Assembly (NCBI RefSeq): GCF_030816075.1
Contig: NZ_JAUSXO010000001.1
Coordinates: 2,914,001 to 2,978,000, forward strand
DNA from: Arthrobacter agilis
GTDB taxonomy: Bacteria > Actinomycetota > Actinomycetes > Actinomycetales > Micrococcaceae
Direction: 5' to 3'
DNA length: 64,000 bases
Positions within the stretch are counted from its first letter, which is position 1; every line of letters begins with the position of its first letter. A program made the translations under genes and the position numbers. The notes below the pieces were generated by a model. That model searched no databases. It was not told the origin of the DNA and saw nothing but the letters and a program-made list of their open reading frames with translations. Of the stretch, positions 8,933-17,049 are shown piece after piece.

Positions 8933-9055
8933 CGGACGGGCTTGAGGTACGGCGGGGACATTGCGTCAAAACTGAGCCGGGGCAACCGGTTCAGTTGAAC
9001 TGCGCTTGGGAGTATCGGTGCAGGCTCAGGTGGGCCGCGACGAGGAGTTGATGGC

Positions 9056-9589
9056 ATGCAGAACGACGACACCCTGACGGCGATGGACTTCGCCGGACTG
9101 TCCGTGTACGAGACCTGGATGCACTACTGCGCGATGGGCGGCCCCAGCCACTACTTCGAGTTCGACGCGTACCTCCACGGCCTGTCCACGCTCGATACCG
9201 AGGACGCCGATCTCGTGTCGCAGGCCGTCAACGAACTCATCGACGACGTCCTCCCCCTCGAGGAGGCGACGCTCTGCCGCGCCCCCTACTCCTGGCGCCC
9301 GACGGCGGACACCAGCGCCCTCCTGCTGCACGCGGAGGACGACGTGGACGTGTCGTCCCGGCTCCCGGTGCCGGACCTGGTGCCGGATCTGGTGCCGGAC
9401 CTGGTGCCGGACCTGGTGGCACCCCACACGGCAGCCACCTTCGGCTCCCGCTTCCTGGCCGGACTCGACGTCAGCGCCCTGACCGGCCGGCCGGGCATCC
9501 CCCTGCCGCCCGGCGCACCCGTCGAACTGCTCGGTGAGATCCTCGACAGCCGCGTCGTCGGCCGCGCCGTGTCGCGCAACCGCCAGTAG
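9056..9589 (+). CDS. Hypothetical protein with the same small domain as two other genes here
   Basis: A 177-residue soluble protein. Residues 10-60 (GLSVYETWMHYCAMGG, FDAYLHGLSTL, ADLVSQAVNELIDD, then RAPYSW) align well with the N-terminus of the divergent GAF protein at 8830 and with the 95-residue protein at 29639. I do not recognise this domain by name. The middle holds four VPDL repeats encoded by an exact 12-bp unit. The C-terminal part (LTGRPGIPLPPGAPVELLGEI) is proline-rich. Adjacency to a GAF protein sharing the domain hints at a signalling role, which is inference only. It ends three bases before the convergent terC stop. Confidence 0.75.
   Translation: MQNDDTLTAMDFAGLSVYETWMHYCAMGGPSHYFEFDAYLHGLSTLDTEDADLVSQAVNELIDDVLPLEEATLCRAPYSWRPTADTSALLLHAEDDVDVSSRLPVPDLVPDLVPDLVPDLVAPHTAATFGSRFLAGLDVSALTGRPGIPLPPGAPVELLGEILDSRVVGRAVSRNRQ
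9368..9415 (+). repeat. Four 12-bp in-frame repeats coding VPDL
   Basis: Four consecutive copies of GTGCCGGACCTG, one with a silent change (GAT for GAC), encode VPDLVPDLVPDLVPDL inside the hypothetical protein at 9056. The near-identical DNA suggests recent expansion by slippage, so copy number may vary between strains. Confidence 0.9.
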
Positions 9590-9591
9590 CC

Positions 9592-10785
9592 CTACCGGCC
9601 CGGTTCCCGCTCGAGTGCGGCGTCGTGCTCGGCGTGCGCCCTGCGGATCATCTCCATGAACACCGTCTCGTCGCGGATCAGGCGCTTGTACTTCTCGGGG
9701 AGCCTCTTGAGGTCCTCCTCCTCGGCGCACAGCCTGGCGAAGATCTTCTCGCGCTCGGCGATGTCCGTCTCGTAGGTGAGGTCGAGGTACTCGGCCGCGT
9801 GGCGTTTCGCGCCGGAGATCGCGTTCTTCGCCTTGCCCTTGGGGCTGAGGACGGACGCCAGGACGGTCACGACCAGCACCCCGAGGATCACCGTGAGCGA
9901 GAGCCCCGTGCTGATCTCCACGACCTTCACGTGCTCGCCGTCGTTGATGAACGGCAGGTTGTTCTCGTGCAGCGCATGCAGGATGAGCTTCACACCGATG
10001 AACCCGAGGATCACGGCCAGGCCGTAGGAGAGGTAGATGAGGCGGTCCAGCAGCCCGTCGATGAGGAAGAACAGCTGCCGCAGGCCCATCAGGGAGAAGG
10101 CCGTCGCCGTGAACACGATGAACGTGTTCTGCGTCAGGCCGAAGATCGCCGGGATGGAATCGAGGGCGAACAGGATGTCGGTGGCGCCGATCGCCACCAT
10201 GACCAGCAGCATGGGCGTCAGGACGCGCTTGCCGTCCACGACGGTGAACAGCTTGTCGCCGTCGTAGTGCTCGGACGCCGGGAGAAACCGCTTGGCGAGC
10301 CGGATGATGAGGCTCTCGCCCTCGTCGTCGTGCCCGGGCTTGAGCAGGTGGCCGGCGGTGATCAGCAGGATCAGGCCGAAGATGTAGAACACCCACGCGA
10401 AGCTGTTGATCAGCGCCGCGCCGAGGAAGATGAAGCCGGTCCGGGCGATGAGCGAGAAGACGATGCCGAAGAGCAGCACCTTCTGCTGGTCCGCGCGCGG
10501 TACCTTGAAGCTCGACATGATGATGAGGAACACGAACAGGTTGTCGACGGACAGGGCCTTCTCCGTGACGTAGCCGGCGAAGTACTCGGTCCCCATGGTG
10601 GGGCCCCCGAAGACCAGCACACCGACGCCGAACAGGAGCGCGATGCCCACGTAGATCGAGGACCAGACGGCCGACTCGCGGAGGGTCGGCGTGTGCGCCT
10701 TGCGGACGTGGAAGAAGAAGTCGAACAGCAGCAGGCCCGCGATACCGATCACCGTGGCGGTCCAGACGTAGAGCGGTACTTCCAT
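9592..10785 (-). CDS. TerC/Alx-family integral membrane protein
   Basis: A 397-residue protein with about nine hydrophobic helices and a charged C-terminal tail. Family motifs are LLFDFFFHVRKAHTPTLRES near the start, GYVTEKALSVDNLFVFLII near residue 75 and GATDILFALDSIPAIFGLT near residue 205. The acidic residues in the last two motifs are conserved in TerC/Alx proteins. Alx and MeeF/MeeY-type homologues export manganese; others sit in tellurium-resistance operons, of which there is no sign here. A manganese role is therefore the likelier one. Start ATG 10785 follows GGAGA. I looked for a yybP-ykoY manganese riboswitch upstream and saw none. Confidence 0.9.
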   Translation of the reverse strand: MEVPLYVWTATVIGIAGLLLFDFFFHVRKAHTPTLRESAVWSSIYVGIALLFGVGVLVFGGPTMGTEYFAGYVTEKALSVDNLFVFLIIMSSFKVPRADQQKVLLFGIVFSLIARTGFIFLGAALINSFAWVFYIFGLILLITAGHLLKPGHDDEGESLIIRLAKRFLPASEHYDGDKLFTVVDGKRVLTPMLLVMVAIGATDILFALDSIPAIFGLTQNTFIVFTATAFSLMGLRQLFFLIDGLLDRLIYLSYGLAVILGFIGVKLILHALHENNLPFINDGEHVKVVEISTGLSLTVILGVLVVTVLASVLSPKGKAKNAISGAKRHAAEYLDLTYETDIAEREKIFARLCAEEEDLKRLPEKYKRLIRDETVFMEMIRRAHAEHDAALEREPGR

Positions 10786-10907
10786 GCTGCAGGTCTCCTC
10801 GGATCGTGTGCCGGCCCAGGTCCATGATGCGCGTCCTCCATTGTGCCCTGCCGCCCCTGCGCGCCCCTAGACTGGCGCCACCCGCACCACAGTGATGAAG
10901 GGAAGCC

Positions 10908-12038
10908 ATGAGCCCGATGATGCGCGCCGCGGTGCTCCGCACCGCCGAACTGCCCGCTCCCTACGCAGGAAGCACCCCCCTCTCCCTGGAGACGGTTCCC
11001 GTCCCCGAGCCGCGGGCGGGCGAGGTGCTCGTGGGGATCGCCCGGGCCAGCCTCTGCCACTCGGACCTGTCCGTCATCAACGGCTCCCGGATCCGCCCGC
11101 TGCCGATGGCCCTCGGACACGAGGCCGCGGGCGTCGTCGAACGGGTGGGCGACGCCGTAGAGGGCGTCCGGGTCGGCGATCACGTGGTCCTCGTGTTCGT
11201 CCCTGCGTGCGGCTCCTGCCGTGCGTGCTCGGCGGGCCGCCCCGCGCTCTGCTACCGCGGCGCGGAGTCGAACGGCAGCGGCGACCTCCTGCACGGGCCC
11301 GCCGTCCTCGGGACCACCGGCGGCGAGCGCATCAACCACCACCTCGGTGTCTCCGCCTTCGCGGACTACGCGGTCGTGGCCCGGGAGTCGGTGGTGGTGA
11401 TCGACGACGACGTACCGTTCGACATCGCCGCCCTGTTCGGCTGTGCCGCCCTGACCGGGATCGGGGCGGTACTGAACACCGCGGCGGTGCAGGAAGGACA
11501 GTCCGTCGTCGTGTTCGGCCTGGGCGCGGTGGGGCTGATGGCGGTGATGGCCGCAGCACAGGTGCCCGGCACCACCGTGATCGCCGTCGACCCCCTGCCC
11601 TCGAAGCAGGAGCTGGGCCGGCGCTGCGGCGCGCAGCACGCGGGCGCGCCGGAGGACGCCGCCGCGCTGGTCCAGGATGCGACGGACGGCGGGGCCGACG
11701 TCGTGATCGAGGCCGTGGGCAGCACGCGGGTCATGGAGGCAGGCCTGCAGCTCCTCGCCCGCGGCGGCGCGCTGGTGTCGGTCGGCCTCCCGCACCCGGA
11801 CCAGCAGCTGACCACGCAGGCGCTCCAGTTCGCCGGCCTGGGGCGCCGGCTGCTCGGCTCCTACATGGGCGACGCCGTCCCCGAGCGGGACATCCCCGCG
11901 TACCTCGACCTCTGGCGGCAGGGGCGCCTGCCCGTCGACCTGCTCCACACCGACACGCGCCCGCTCGCCGACCTGAACGAGAGCCTCGACGCGCTGGCGG
12001 AGGGCCGCGTGGTCCGGAGGCTCTTCACGCTGGACTAG
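10908..12038 (+). CDS. Zinc-dependent alcohol dehydrogenase, MDR superfamily
   Basis: A 376-residue medium-chain dehydrogenase. Near residue 45, SLCHSDLSVINGS supplies the catalytic zinc Cys. LGHEAAGVVERVGDAV near residue 70 supplies the zinc His and the structural turn. CGSCRACSAGRPALC (about residues 100-115) is the four-cysteine structural zinc site. VVFGLGAVGL near residue 200 is the Rossmann motif, followed by AVDPLPSK, whose Asp favours NAD. These features place it near the class III/aryl alcohol dehydrogenases. The natural substrate cannot be read from sequence. GAAGGGAAG precedes the ATG. It is followed by an aldo/keto reductase 76 bp downstream, possibly on the same transcript. Confidence 0.9.
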   Translation: MSPMMRAAVLRTAELPAPYAGSTPLSLETVPVPEPRAGEVLVGIARASLCHSDLSVINGSRIRPLPMALGHEAAGVVERVGDAVEGVRVGDHVVLVFVPACGSCRACSAGRPALCYRGAESNGSGDLLHGPAVLGTTGGERINHHLGVSAFADYAVVARESVVVIDDDVPFDIAALFGCAALTGIGAVLNTAAVQEGQSVVVFGLGAVGLMAVMAAAQVPGTTVIAVDPLPSKQELGRRCGAQHAGAPEDAAALVQDATDGGADVVIEAVGSTRVMEAGLQLLARGGALVSVGLPHPDQQLTTQALQFAGLGRRLLGSYMGDAVPERDIPAYLDLWRQGRLPVDLLHTDTRPLADLNESLDALAEGRVVRRLFTLD

Positions 12039-12114
12039 GGCCGCAGGCCGTTCGCGGGCGAATCGGAAGCATGCTTACCATGTGGGCGGCACGTCTATCC
12101 GAAGGAGAACGACA

Positions 12115-12978
12115 ATGCAACAACGCACACTCGGCGGTACCCCGGTCAGCGCCCTCGGCCTGGGCGGGATGCCCATGTCCATCGAGGGGCGCCCCGACGA
12201 GGACCGCTCCATCCGCACCATCCACGCCGCGCTCGATGCCGGCGTCACCCTGATCGACACGGCGGACGCCTACCACCGGGACGCCGACGAGGTGGGCCAC
12301 AACGAGTCGCTCATCGCGAAGGCCCTGGCGAGCTACGGTGCGGACAGCTCCGGCATCCTCGTCGCCACCAAGGGCGGGCACCTGCGCCCCGGCGACGGCT
12401 CGTGGACGCTGAACGGAAATCCGGACTACCTCAAGGAGGCGGCCAGGGCGTCGCTGAAGCGGCTCGGCGGGGACGCCATCGACCTCTACCAGTACCACCG
12501 CCCGGATCCCGAGGTCCCCTACGAGGACTCCATCGGCGCCCTCAAGGAACTGCTGGACGAGGGTGTGATCCGGATGGCGGGCATCTCCAACGCCACGGTG
12601 CACCAGATCAGGAAGGCGAACGAGATCCTCGGCGGCCGGCTGGTCTCCGTGCAGAACCAGTTCTCCCCCGCCTTCCGCTCGAGCGAGGACGAGCTGAGGT
12701 ACTGCGGCGAGAACGGTATCGCCTTCCTGCCCTGGAGCCCTCTCGGCGGCATCAAGAAGGCCGGTGGCCTCGGGGAGCAGTTCACACCGTTCCAGGAGAT
12801 CGCGGACAACCACGGTGTCAGCCCACAGCAGGTCTGCCTGGCCTGGGAGCTCGCCCTGGCCCCGACCGTGATCCCCATCCCCGGCGCCTCGCGCCCCGAG
12901 AGCATCCAGGACTCCGCCCGCGCCTCGGAGCTCGAGCTCTCGGCCGAGGAGATCGCGACGCTCTCCAGCACCGACTGA
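12115..12978 (+). CDS. Aldo/keto reductase
   Basis: A 287-residue NADPH-dependent oxidoreductase with a TIM-barrel fold. GVTLIDTADAYHRDADEVGHNE near residue 42 gives the catalytic Asp and Tyr, VATKGGH the Lys and DLYQYHRPDPEVP the His. The C-terminal PGASRPESIQDS binds the cofactor phosphate. It resembles the AKR11/AKR13-like general reductases acting on sugars or small aldehydes. The start at 12115 has GAAGGAG eight bases upstream; an in-frame ATG at 12082 lacks a ribosome site. A strong hairpin follows the stop, closing this unit before the convergent cyclase gene. Confidence 0.9.
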   Translation: MQQRTLGGTPVSALGLGGMPMSIEGRPDEDRSIRTIHAALDAGVTLIDTADAYHRDADEVGHNESLIAKALASYGADSSGILVATKGGHLRPGDGSWTLNGNPDYLKEAARASLKRLGGDAIDLYQYHRPDPEVPYEDSIGALKELLDEGVIRMAGISNATVHQIRKANEILGGRLVSVQNQFSPAFRSSEDELRYCGENGIAFLPWSPLGGIKKAGGLGEQFTPFQEIADNHGVSPQQVCLAWELALAPTVIPIPGASRPESIQDSARASELELSAEEIATLSSTD

Positions 12979-12991
12979 TCCCGGCCCTCCC

Positions 12992-13025
12992 GACGCCCGC
13001 GCCCCCTTCCCGGAGCGCGGGCGTC
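12992..13025. terminator. Hairpin terminator between convergent genes
   Basis: An 11-bp perfect stem, GACGCCCGCGC at 12992-13002 with GCGCGGGCGTC at 13015-13025, lies just after the aldo/keto reductase stop. There is no U-tract, as is usual in high-GC actinobacteria. It could serve both strands. Confidence 0.7.
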
Positions 13026-13077
13026 CGGCTGCCCGCACCGATCACGCGAGCATCGGGCGCGGCCGGCACTGGACGCG

Positions 13078-13737
13078 CTAGAACGAGCCGCCGCGCTGGT
13101 CGATCGCCACGGCGCGGACGGGCGCTCCGTCCGCGCCGGCGAGGGCCAGCGGGAGCACCGAGACCAGCGGGCGTTCCCAGTCCACCGCGGCGAGGTTCGT
13201 GAGATTCTCGACGATGACCCCGCCCGCCCCGAGGAACGCGGTGTGGAACGGCAGGTTGCCGCCGTTCCGCAGGGTGGAGTCGGGGTTGAGCGTGTCGACG
13301 CCCACCACCGTGATCCCGGCCGCCAGCAGCGCTTCGGCCACCTCCACCGCGAGGACCGGATGTTCGAGGTAGCGGGGCGAGCCGAAGTGCTCGGACCAGC
13401 CGGTCCGGAACAGCACCATGGCGATCCCGGCCAGATCCTGCAGCTGATCGGCGACCGCCTCCCAGCTGATCACCGCGTGCGGGTCCGGGGATCCGCACTG
13501 CACGATCCGCGCCGCGCCCACGAGCCGCGCGAGGTCGATGCCGTCCACCGAATCGCCCCCGAGGATGGAGTGGAGGGGTGCGTCGAGGTGCGTGCCGGTG
13601 TGCGACCCGGCATGGAGGGACGCCACCTGGTAGCCGTCGTGGGCGACGGTCGCCACCGTGGTCACGGTGACCTCCGGATCGCCGGGGTACACCTGCATCC
13701 CCGTGCGGATCGGCTGGGAGAGATCAGTGATCCGCAT
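13078..13737 (-). CDS. Cyclase-family metal hydrolase (kynurenine formamidase-like)
   Basis: A 219-residue soluble enzyme with the cyclase-family metal motif HTGTHLDAPLH at residues 46-56, preceded by the typical opening MRITDLSQPIRTGMQVYPGDP. The family includes kynurenine formamidase, isatin hydrolase and polyketide-like cyclases; all hydrolyse or form small amides or lactams with zinc or manganese. Its ATG at 13737 lies inside the end of the NCS1 permease gene (14-bp overlap), so translation is probably coupled. A nearby nucleobase-type transporter suggests a cyclic amide or imide substrate rather than tryptophan catabolism; no other kyn genes are present. That substrate idea is inference. 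Confidence 0.85.
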   Translation of the reverse strand: MRITDLSQPIRTGMQVYPGDPEVTVTTVATVAHDGYQVASLHAGSHTGTHLDAPLHSILGGDSVDGIDLARLVGAARIVQCGSPDPHAVISWEAVADQLQDLAGIAMVLFRTGWSEHFGSPRYLEHPVLAVEVAEALLAAGITVVGVDTLNPDSTLRNGGNLPFHTAFLGAGGVIVENLTNLAAVDWERPLVSVLPLALAGADGAPVRAVAIDQRGGSF

Positions 13738-15139
13738 GGGCCCTCCGCGTGTCGGGGAGGTCCAGGAGGTGGACGTGCGGGCGCCGCGTCCGGTCGATCC
13801 GCCGGGTCGCCGCCGCCCAGCCGAGGTACAGCAGGGCGGAGAGCACGAAGGTGGGGATGGTGGCACCGATCGGGCTGGGCATCACGTAGGTCAGGAGCAG
13901 GGATGCGCCGGCGCCGATGAGCCACACCAGGACGGCCGCCACGTTGACGCCGCCGGTGTACCAGTACTGGCCGCCCCGGCCCTGCAGGATGTCCCTGCCG
14001 TAGTGGCGGGAGCGCACGAGGTAGTAGTCCACGATCATGATGGCGAACACCGGGATGAACATGGCGCCGATGACCGTGAGGAAGGCCGTGAACCGGTCGA
14101 GGAGGGCCAGCCAGGTGGAGCCGAGGATCGAGACCGCCCCGAGGACGATCGCCGTCGGCAGGAACGTGACGCGCCGTGAGGGCACCATGTTCACCACGGA
14201 GGCCACCATGCCGTAGACCACCATGGTGTTGGTGGCCATGACGGACAGGAAGATCACGACGGCGAGCGGCGCCCCGAAGGCTGCGACGATCACGGTGGGA
14301 TCGAACGGCACGGCTTCCCCGCCCTCGAGCACCACGTAGCCGATGGCGGTGGCGCCCAGGGTCATGGCGAGCACGGTGGACAGCGTGTATCCGATGCCGG
14401 ATCCGATCATCCCTGCCGCCTGCGTGCGGGCGAGGCGGTTGAACTCGGCCGACAGGACGGTCCAGGAGATCGCGGTCGCGATGACGACGTCGAGGGCGGC
14501 GACGGGGCTCCAGCCGGCTGCGACGTCCTGCGGGATGGCCGAGAAGTCGGCGGGACCGTGGGCGAGGAACGCGGTGGTGAAGATGTACGCCATGAACGCG
14601 AGGATCACGAGGGCGAGCCACGGTTCCACGCGCGCGATCCCCGCGTGGCCGAAGATGGCCAGGCAGACGACGAGCAGCTGGCACAGGACGGAGAAGAGGA
14701 CGGGGCTCGAGAAGCCGGTGGCCTGCTCCACGAGGAAGTTCACGGTGACGCCCGCGAGCATCGCCTGCACCCAGCTCCACCCCATCAGGGTCACCACGTT
14801 CGCGGCGACCGGGAGGAAGGATCCGCGGAGCCCGAAGGACCCCTTGGTGAGGGACATCGTGGGGAGCCCGGTCCGGGTGCCCATGTTGCCGACCAGCACG
14901 AGGACGGACCCGCCGATCAGCGTTCCCAGGACGATCATGCCGATGGCGAGGCCCCAGTCGATGCCGGGGACGAACAGCGTGCCGGTCAGCAGCGTCGTGA
15001 CGACCAGGTTCGCGGCCAGCCAGATCATCCCCATGCGCGCGGTTCCGAGGGTCCCCCGGAGGGGGCCGTACCCGTCGGAGTTCGTGTCGAGGCGGTTCGC
15101 CAGGCGCCGGAAGGCCGAGCCGGAGGTGGTGGAGGTCAT
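13724..15139 (-). CDS. NCS1-family nucleobase/hydantoin-type permease
   Basis: A 471-residue transporter with about twelve hydrophobic helices. The N-terminus has the TNSDGYGPLRG stretch, and GLPTMSLTKGSFGLRG near residue 92 plus GWSWVQAMLAGVTVNFL are typical of the cytosine/purine/allantoin/hydantoin NCS1 carriers, which work by sodium or proton symport. The exact substrate is not readable. It is the middle gene of a tight operon: its ATG overlaps the stop of the SnoaL-like gene by four bases, and its 3' end overlaps the cyclase gene. The trio suggests uptake and opening of a cyclic nitrogen compound. Confidence 0.9.
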   Translation of the reverse strand: MTSTTSGSAFRRLANRLDTNSDGYGPLRGTLGTARMGMIWLAANLVVTTLLTGTLFVPGIDWGLAIGMIVLGTLIGGSVLVLVGNMGTRTGLPTMSLTKGSFGLRGSFLPVAANVVTLMGWSWVQAMLAGVTVNFLVEQATGFSSPVLFSVLCQLLVVCLAIFGHAGIARVEPWLALVILAFMAYIFTTAFLAHGPADFSAIPQDVAAGWSPVAALDVVIATAISWTVLSAEFNRLARTQAAGMIGSGIGYTLSTVLAMTLGATAIGYVVLEGGEAVPFDPTVIVAAFGAPLAVVIFLSVMATNTMVVYGMVASVVNMVPSRRVTFLPTAIVLGAVSILGSTWLALLDRFTAFLTVIGAMFIPVFAIMIVDYYLVRSRHYGRDILQGRGGQYWYTGGVNVAAVLVWLIGAGASLLLTYVMPSPIGATIPTFVLSALLYLGWAAATRRIDRTRRPHVHLLDLPDTRRAHADH

Positions 15140-15558
15140 GGCGTGTTCCCTTCCGGGGCTTCGGCGGGGACGGGGCTGAGGTGCTCGTGGACGGCCTTCA
15201 GGGCGGTGCCGGAGCGGCGGAACACGATCGTCTCGCGCTCGCGGGTCGTGTCGGAGGCGCCGTCCAGCGCGGTGGTGGTCCGGACGTCGTGGGTGAACAC
15301 GGCCGTGTCACCGAGGAGCTGGACCCGCGGGTTGCTGCTGTTGCACTCGGTCACCCGCCAGCCGTCGGCGATCCAGCCGTCCCAGAGCCGCTCGTAGTCG
15401 GCCCTGTTGTCCAGCCGGCGCTGCTCCGTGTGGAACACGAAGGTCGCGTCCTCGGCGAAGGAGTCGAAATAGGCGCGCGTGTCCGTGGCGCGGAAGGCCG
15501 CGACCAGGGCGGTCGCCGCCTCGAGGACGTCGTCGTCCGTCAGATTCTCGTCAGGCAT
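15136..15558 (-). CDS. SnoaL/NTF2-like domain protein
   Basis: A 140-residue single-domain protein with the cone-shaped NTF2 fold pattern: ATALVAAFRATDTRAYFDSFAEDATFVFH near the start, then a beta sheet with AVFTHDVRTTT and RERETIVFRRSGTALKAVHEHLS at the end. The fold hosts isomerases, hydrolases and binding proteins; the ending AVHEHLSPVP is the DUF4440/SnoaL_3 signature. As first gene of the operon with an NCS1 permease and a cyclase it may modify or bind the imported compound, which is inference. Start ATG 15558 has GAGAGGG upstream. A perfect inverted repeat 34 bp upstream may be its operator. Confidence 0.82.
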   Translation of the reverse strand: MPDENLTDDDVLEAATALVAAFRATDTRAYFDSFAEDATFVFHTEQRRLDNRADYERLWDGWIADGWRVTECNSSNPRVQLLGDTAVFTHDVRTTTALDGASDTTRERETIVFRRSGTALKAVHEHLSPVPAEAPEGNTP

Positions 15559-15591
15559 GGAGCCCTCTCATCTCTTGAGTTGCCCCCCAGT

Positions 15592-15603
15592 CAACATTTG
15601 TTG
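15592..15603. promoter_or_regulatory. Candidate operator upstream of the SnoaL-NCS1-cyclase operon
   Basis: A perfect inverted repeat, CAACA-TT-TGTTG, stands in an AT-richer patch 34 bp before the operon start codon. Its size suits a GntR- or TetR-type repressor, but no such regulator is adjacent, so the binder is unknown. Confidence 0.4.
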
Positions 15604-15732
15604 TCTGGTGATCATGAGTGATGCCGAGCACAAAAGTCAACGGGCGCACGTCCATGACGGCTCCCGCGCCGTGGCGGGCGGGCGCGCCGCCACCGGCGCG
15701 GTGCCTCCGGTCGGCGTTGCTAGGGTTGCTGC

Positions 15733-16431
15733 ATGTCCTCGAACCCCGTCGCCCTCATCACCGGCGCGTCCCGCGGCATCGGCCGTGCCATCGCCGACGA
15801 GCTCGCCTCCACGCACCACCTGCTCCTCGGCGGCCGGGACCTGACCGCCCTGGCGGAGCTGTCGTCGTCGTTCCCGTCCGCGGAACCGTTCGCGGCGGAG
15901 CTGCGCGATGCCGGCCAGGTGGCGGCCGCCGTCGCCGGGATCCCGCGGGTCGACGTCCTGGTCCACTCCGCGGGGGTCCTGCGCATGGGGTCCGTGGCGG
16001 AGCTGTCCGACGACGCCTGGCGTGAGAGCTTCGAGGTCAACGTCTTCGCGGTCGCGGCGCTGACGCGCGCTCTCCTGCCGGCCCTGCGCGTCGCCCACGG
16101 CCAGGTGATCACCATCAACAGCGGGTCGGGCTTCACCTCGGGTGCTGGGTCGGCCGTGTACAGCGGCACGAAGTTCGCCCTGCGCGCCTTCACGGACGCC
16201 CTGCGGGACGAGGAGCGTCCGAACGGTGTGCGGGTGAGCTCCATCCATCCCGGCCGGGTCGCCACGGACATGCAGGAGGAACTGCACGCCTGGGAGGGCA
16301 GGGACTACCGGCCCGGGGCGTGGATCCAGCCCGGTCAGGTGGCCAAGGCCGTCCGGCTCGCCGTCGACGCCACCCCGGAATCGACCATCGAGTCCCTCAG
16401 CATCCGCCCGTCGGGCATCACGCTGGCCTGA
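15733..16431 (+). CDS. Short-chain dehydrogenase/reductase
   Basis: A 232-residue classical SDR. TGASRGIG at residues 10-17 is the cofactor-binding glycine motif, VLVHSAGVLR the NAG-like motif, INSGSGF supplies the catalytic Ser and YSGTK the Tyr-Lys pair. The basic residue in the glycine motif suggests NADPH. Family members reduce ketones or oxidise alcohols; the substrate is not inferable. The gene begins 175 bp from the divergent SnoaL operon and ends 60 bp before the convergent VOC gene. Three partial copies of TGACCCGTC sit at its stop codon. Confidence 0.88.
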   Translation: MSSNPVALITGASRGIGRAIADELASTHHLLLGGRDLTALAELSSSFPSAEPFAAELRDAGQVAAAVAGIPRVDVLVHSAGVLRMGSVAELSDDAWRESFEVNVFAVAALTRALLPALRVAHGQVITINSGSGFTSGAGSAVYSGTKFALRAFTDALRDEERPNGVRVSSIHPGRVATDMQEELHAWEGRDYRPGAWIQPGQVAKAVRLAVDATPESTIESLSIRPSGITLA

Positions 16432-16465
16432 CCCGTCTGACCCGTCTGACCCGCCCCGGTTCCCG

Positions 16466-16481
16466 CCTGCCGCTCGGCAGG
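16466..16481. terminator. Small hairpin between convergent genes
   Basis: CCTGCCG at 16466-16472 pairs with CGGCAGG at 16475-16481 across two bases. It is short and may be a weak bidirectional terminator for the SDR and VOC genes. Confidence 0.35.
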
Positions 16482-16491
16482 GCTGCGGGGC

Positions 16492-16848
16492 TCAGCTGAT
16501 GCAGAGGCAGAACGGGTGGCGTGCGGGGTCGAGGAAGACGCGGAACGTGGTGCCGGGCTGATATTCGTGCTTGACGGCGCCGAGGGCGATCACGGCTGCC
16601 TCGGCCTCGTCGAGATCGTCCACCATCAGGTCGAGGTGCGCCTGCTGGGGCCTCTCGCCGGACGGCCACTCCGGCGCCGTGTAGTGCTCCACCTTCTGGA
16701 AGCACAGGCTCTGGCCGTTGTCGGCCCGGATCTCCGCCCAGTCGTCCTCCACGTCGCTGGTCCAGCCCAGCATCTCGCCGTAGAAGGCCGCGAGCACGGC
16801 CGGGTCGGGGCAGTCCAGGACAGTGGTGGGGAATCTCGCGATCGTCAT
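16492..16848 (-). CDS. VOC (glyoxalase/bleomycin-resistance fold) protein
   Basis: A 118-residue vicinal-oxygen-chelate domain with two beta-alpha-beta-beta-beta units. The first begins FPTTVLDCPDPAVLAAFYGEMLG, the second QAHLDLMVDDLDEAEAAVIALGA, ending in FRVFLDPARHPFCLC. Stand-alone VOC proteins of this kind are mostly of unknown substrate; some bind drugs or act as dioxygenases. The start at 16848 gives the canonical MTIARFPTTVLD; an upstream ATG at 16878 would only add ten residues. No partner gene is evident. Confidence 0.87.
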   Translation of the reverse strand: MTIARFPTTVLDCPDPAVLAAFYGEMLGWTSDVEDDWAEIRADNGQSLCFQKVEHYTAPEWPSGERPQQAHLDLMVDDLDEAEAAVIALGAVKHEYQPGTTFRVFLDPARHPFCLCIS

Positions 16849-17049
16849 GGGTGCGAATCTAGCCCCGATTGCGGACAACCGCGGTCCTCGGGCGTCTGCG
16901 GAGCCCCCAGCAGGGGCGGAAGCGTGTCCGGCTCCGTCGGACTCGGCGCCCCGGGGGTCGGCGAGCGTGACCCACCGGAGGTCCCCGTCACCCCGGCGCC
17001 CGATGAGGTGGCCCCGGCCGCCAGGAGGCGATCGGCCCCGGCGTCGAGG

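Noticed and set aside
9625-10827. Open frame of 400 residues opposite terC
   Set aside because: Its composition is biased toward Glu, Asp and Arg with no domain; it mirrors the membrane protein on the other strand.
10786-10907. Possible yybP-ykoY manganese riboswitch before terC
   Set aside because: The leader is too short and shows none of the conserved bases of that class.
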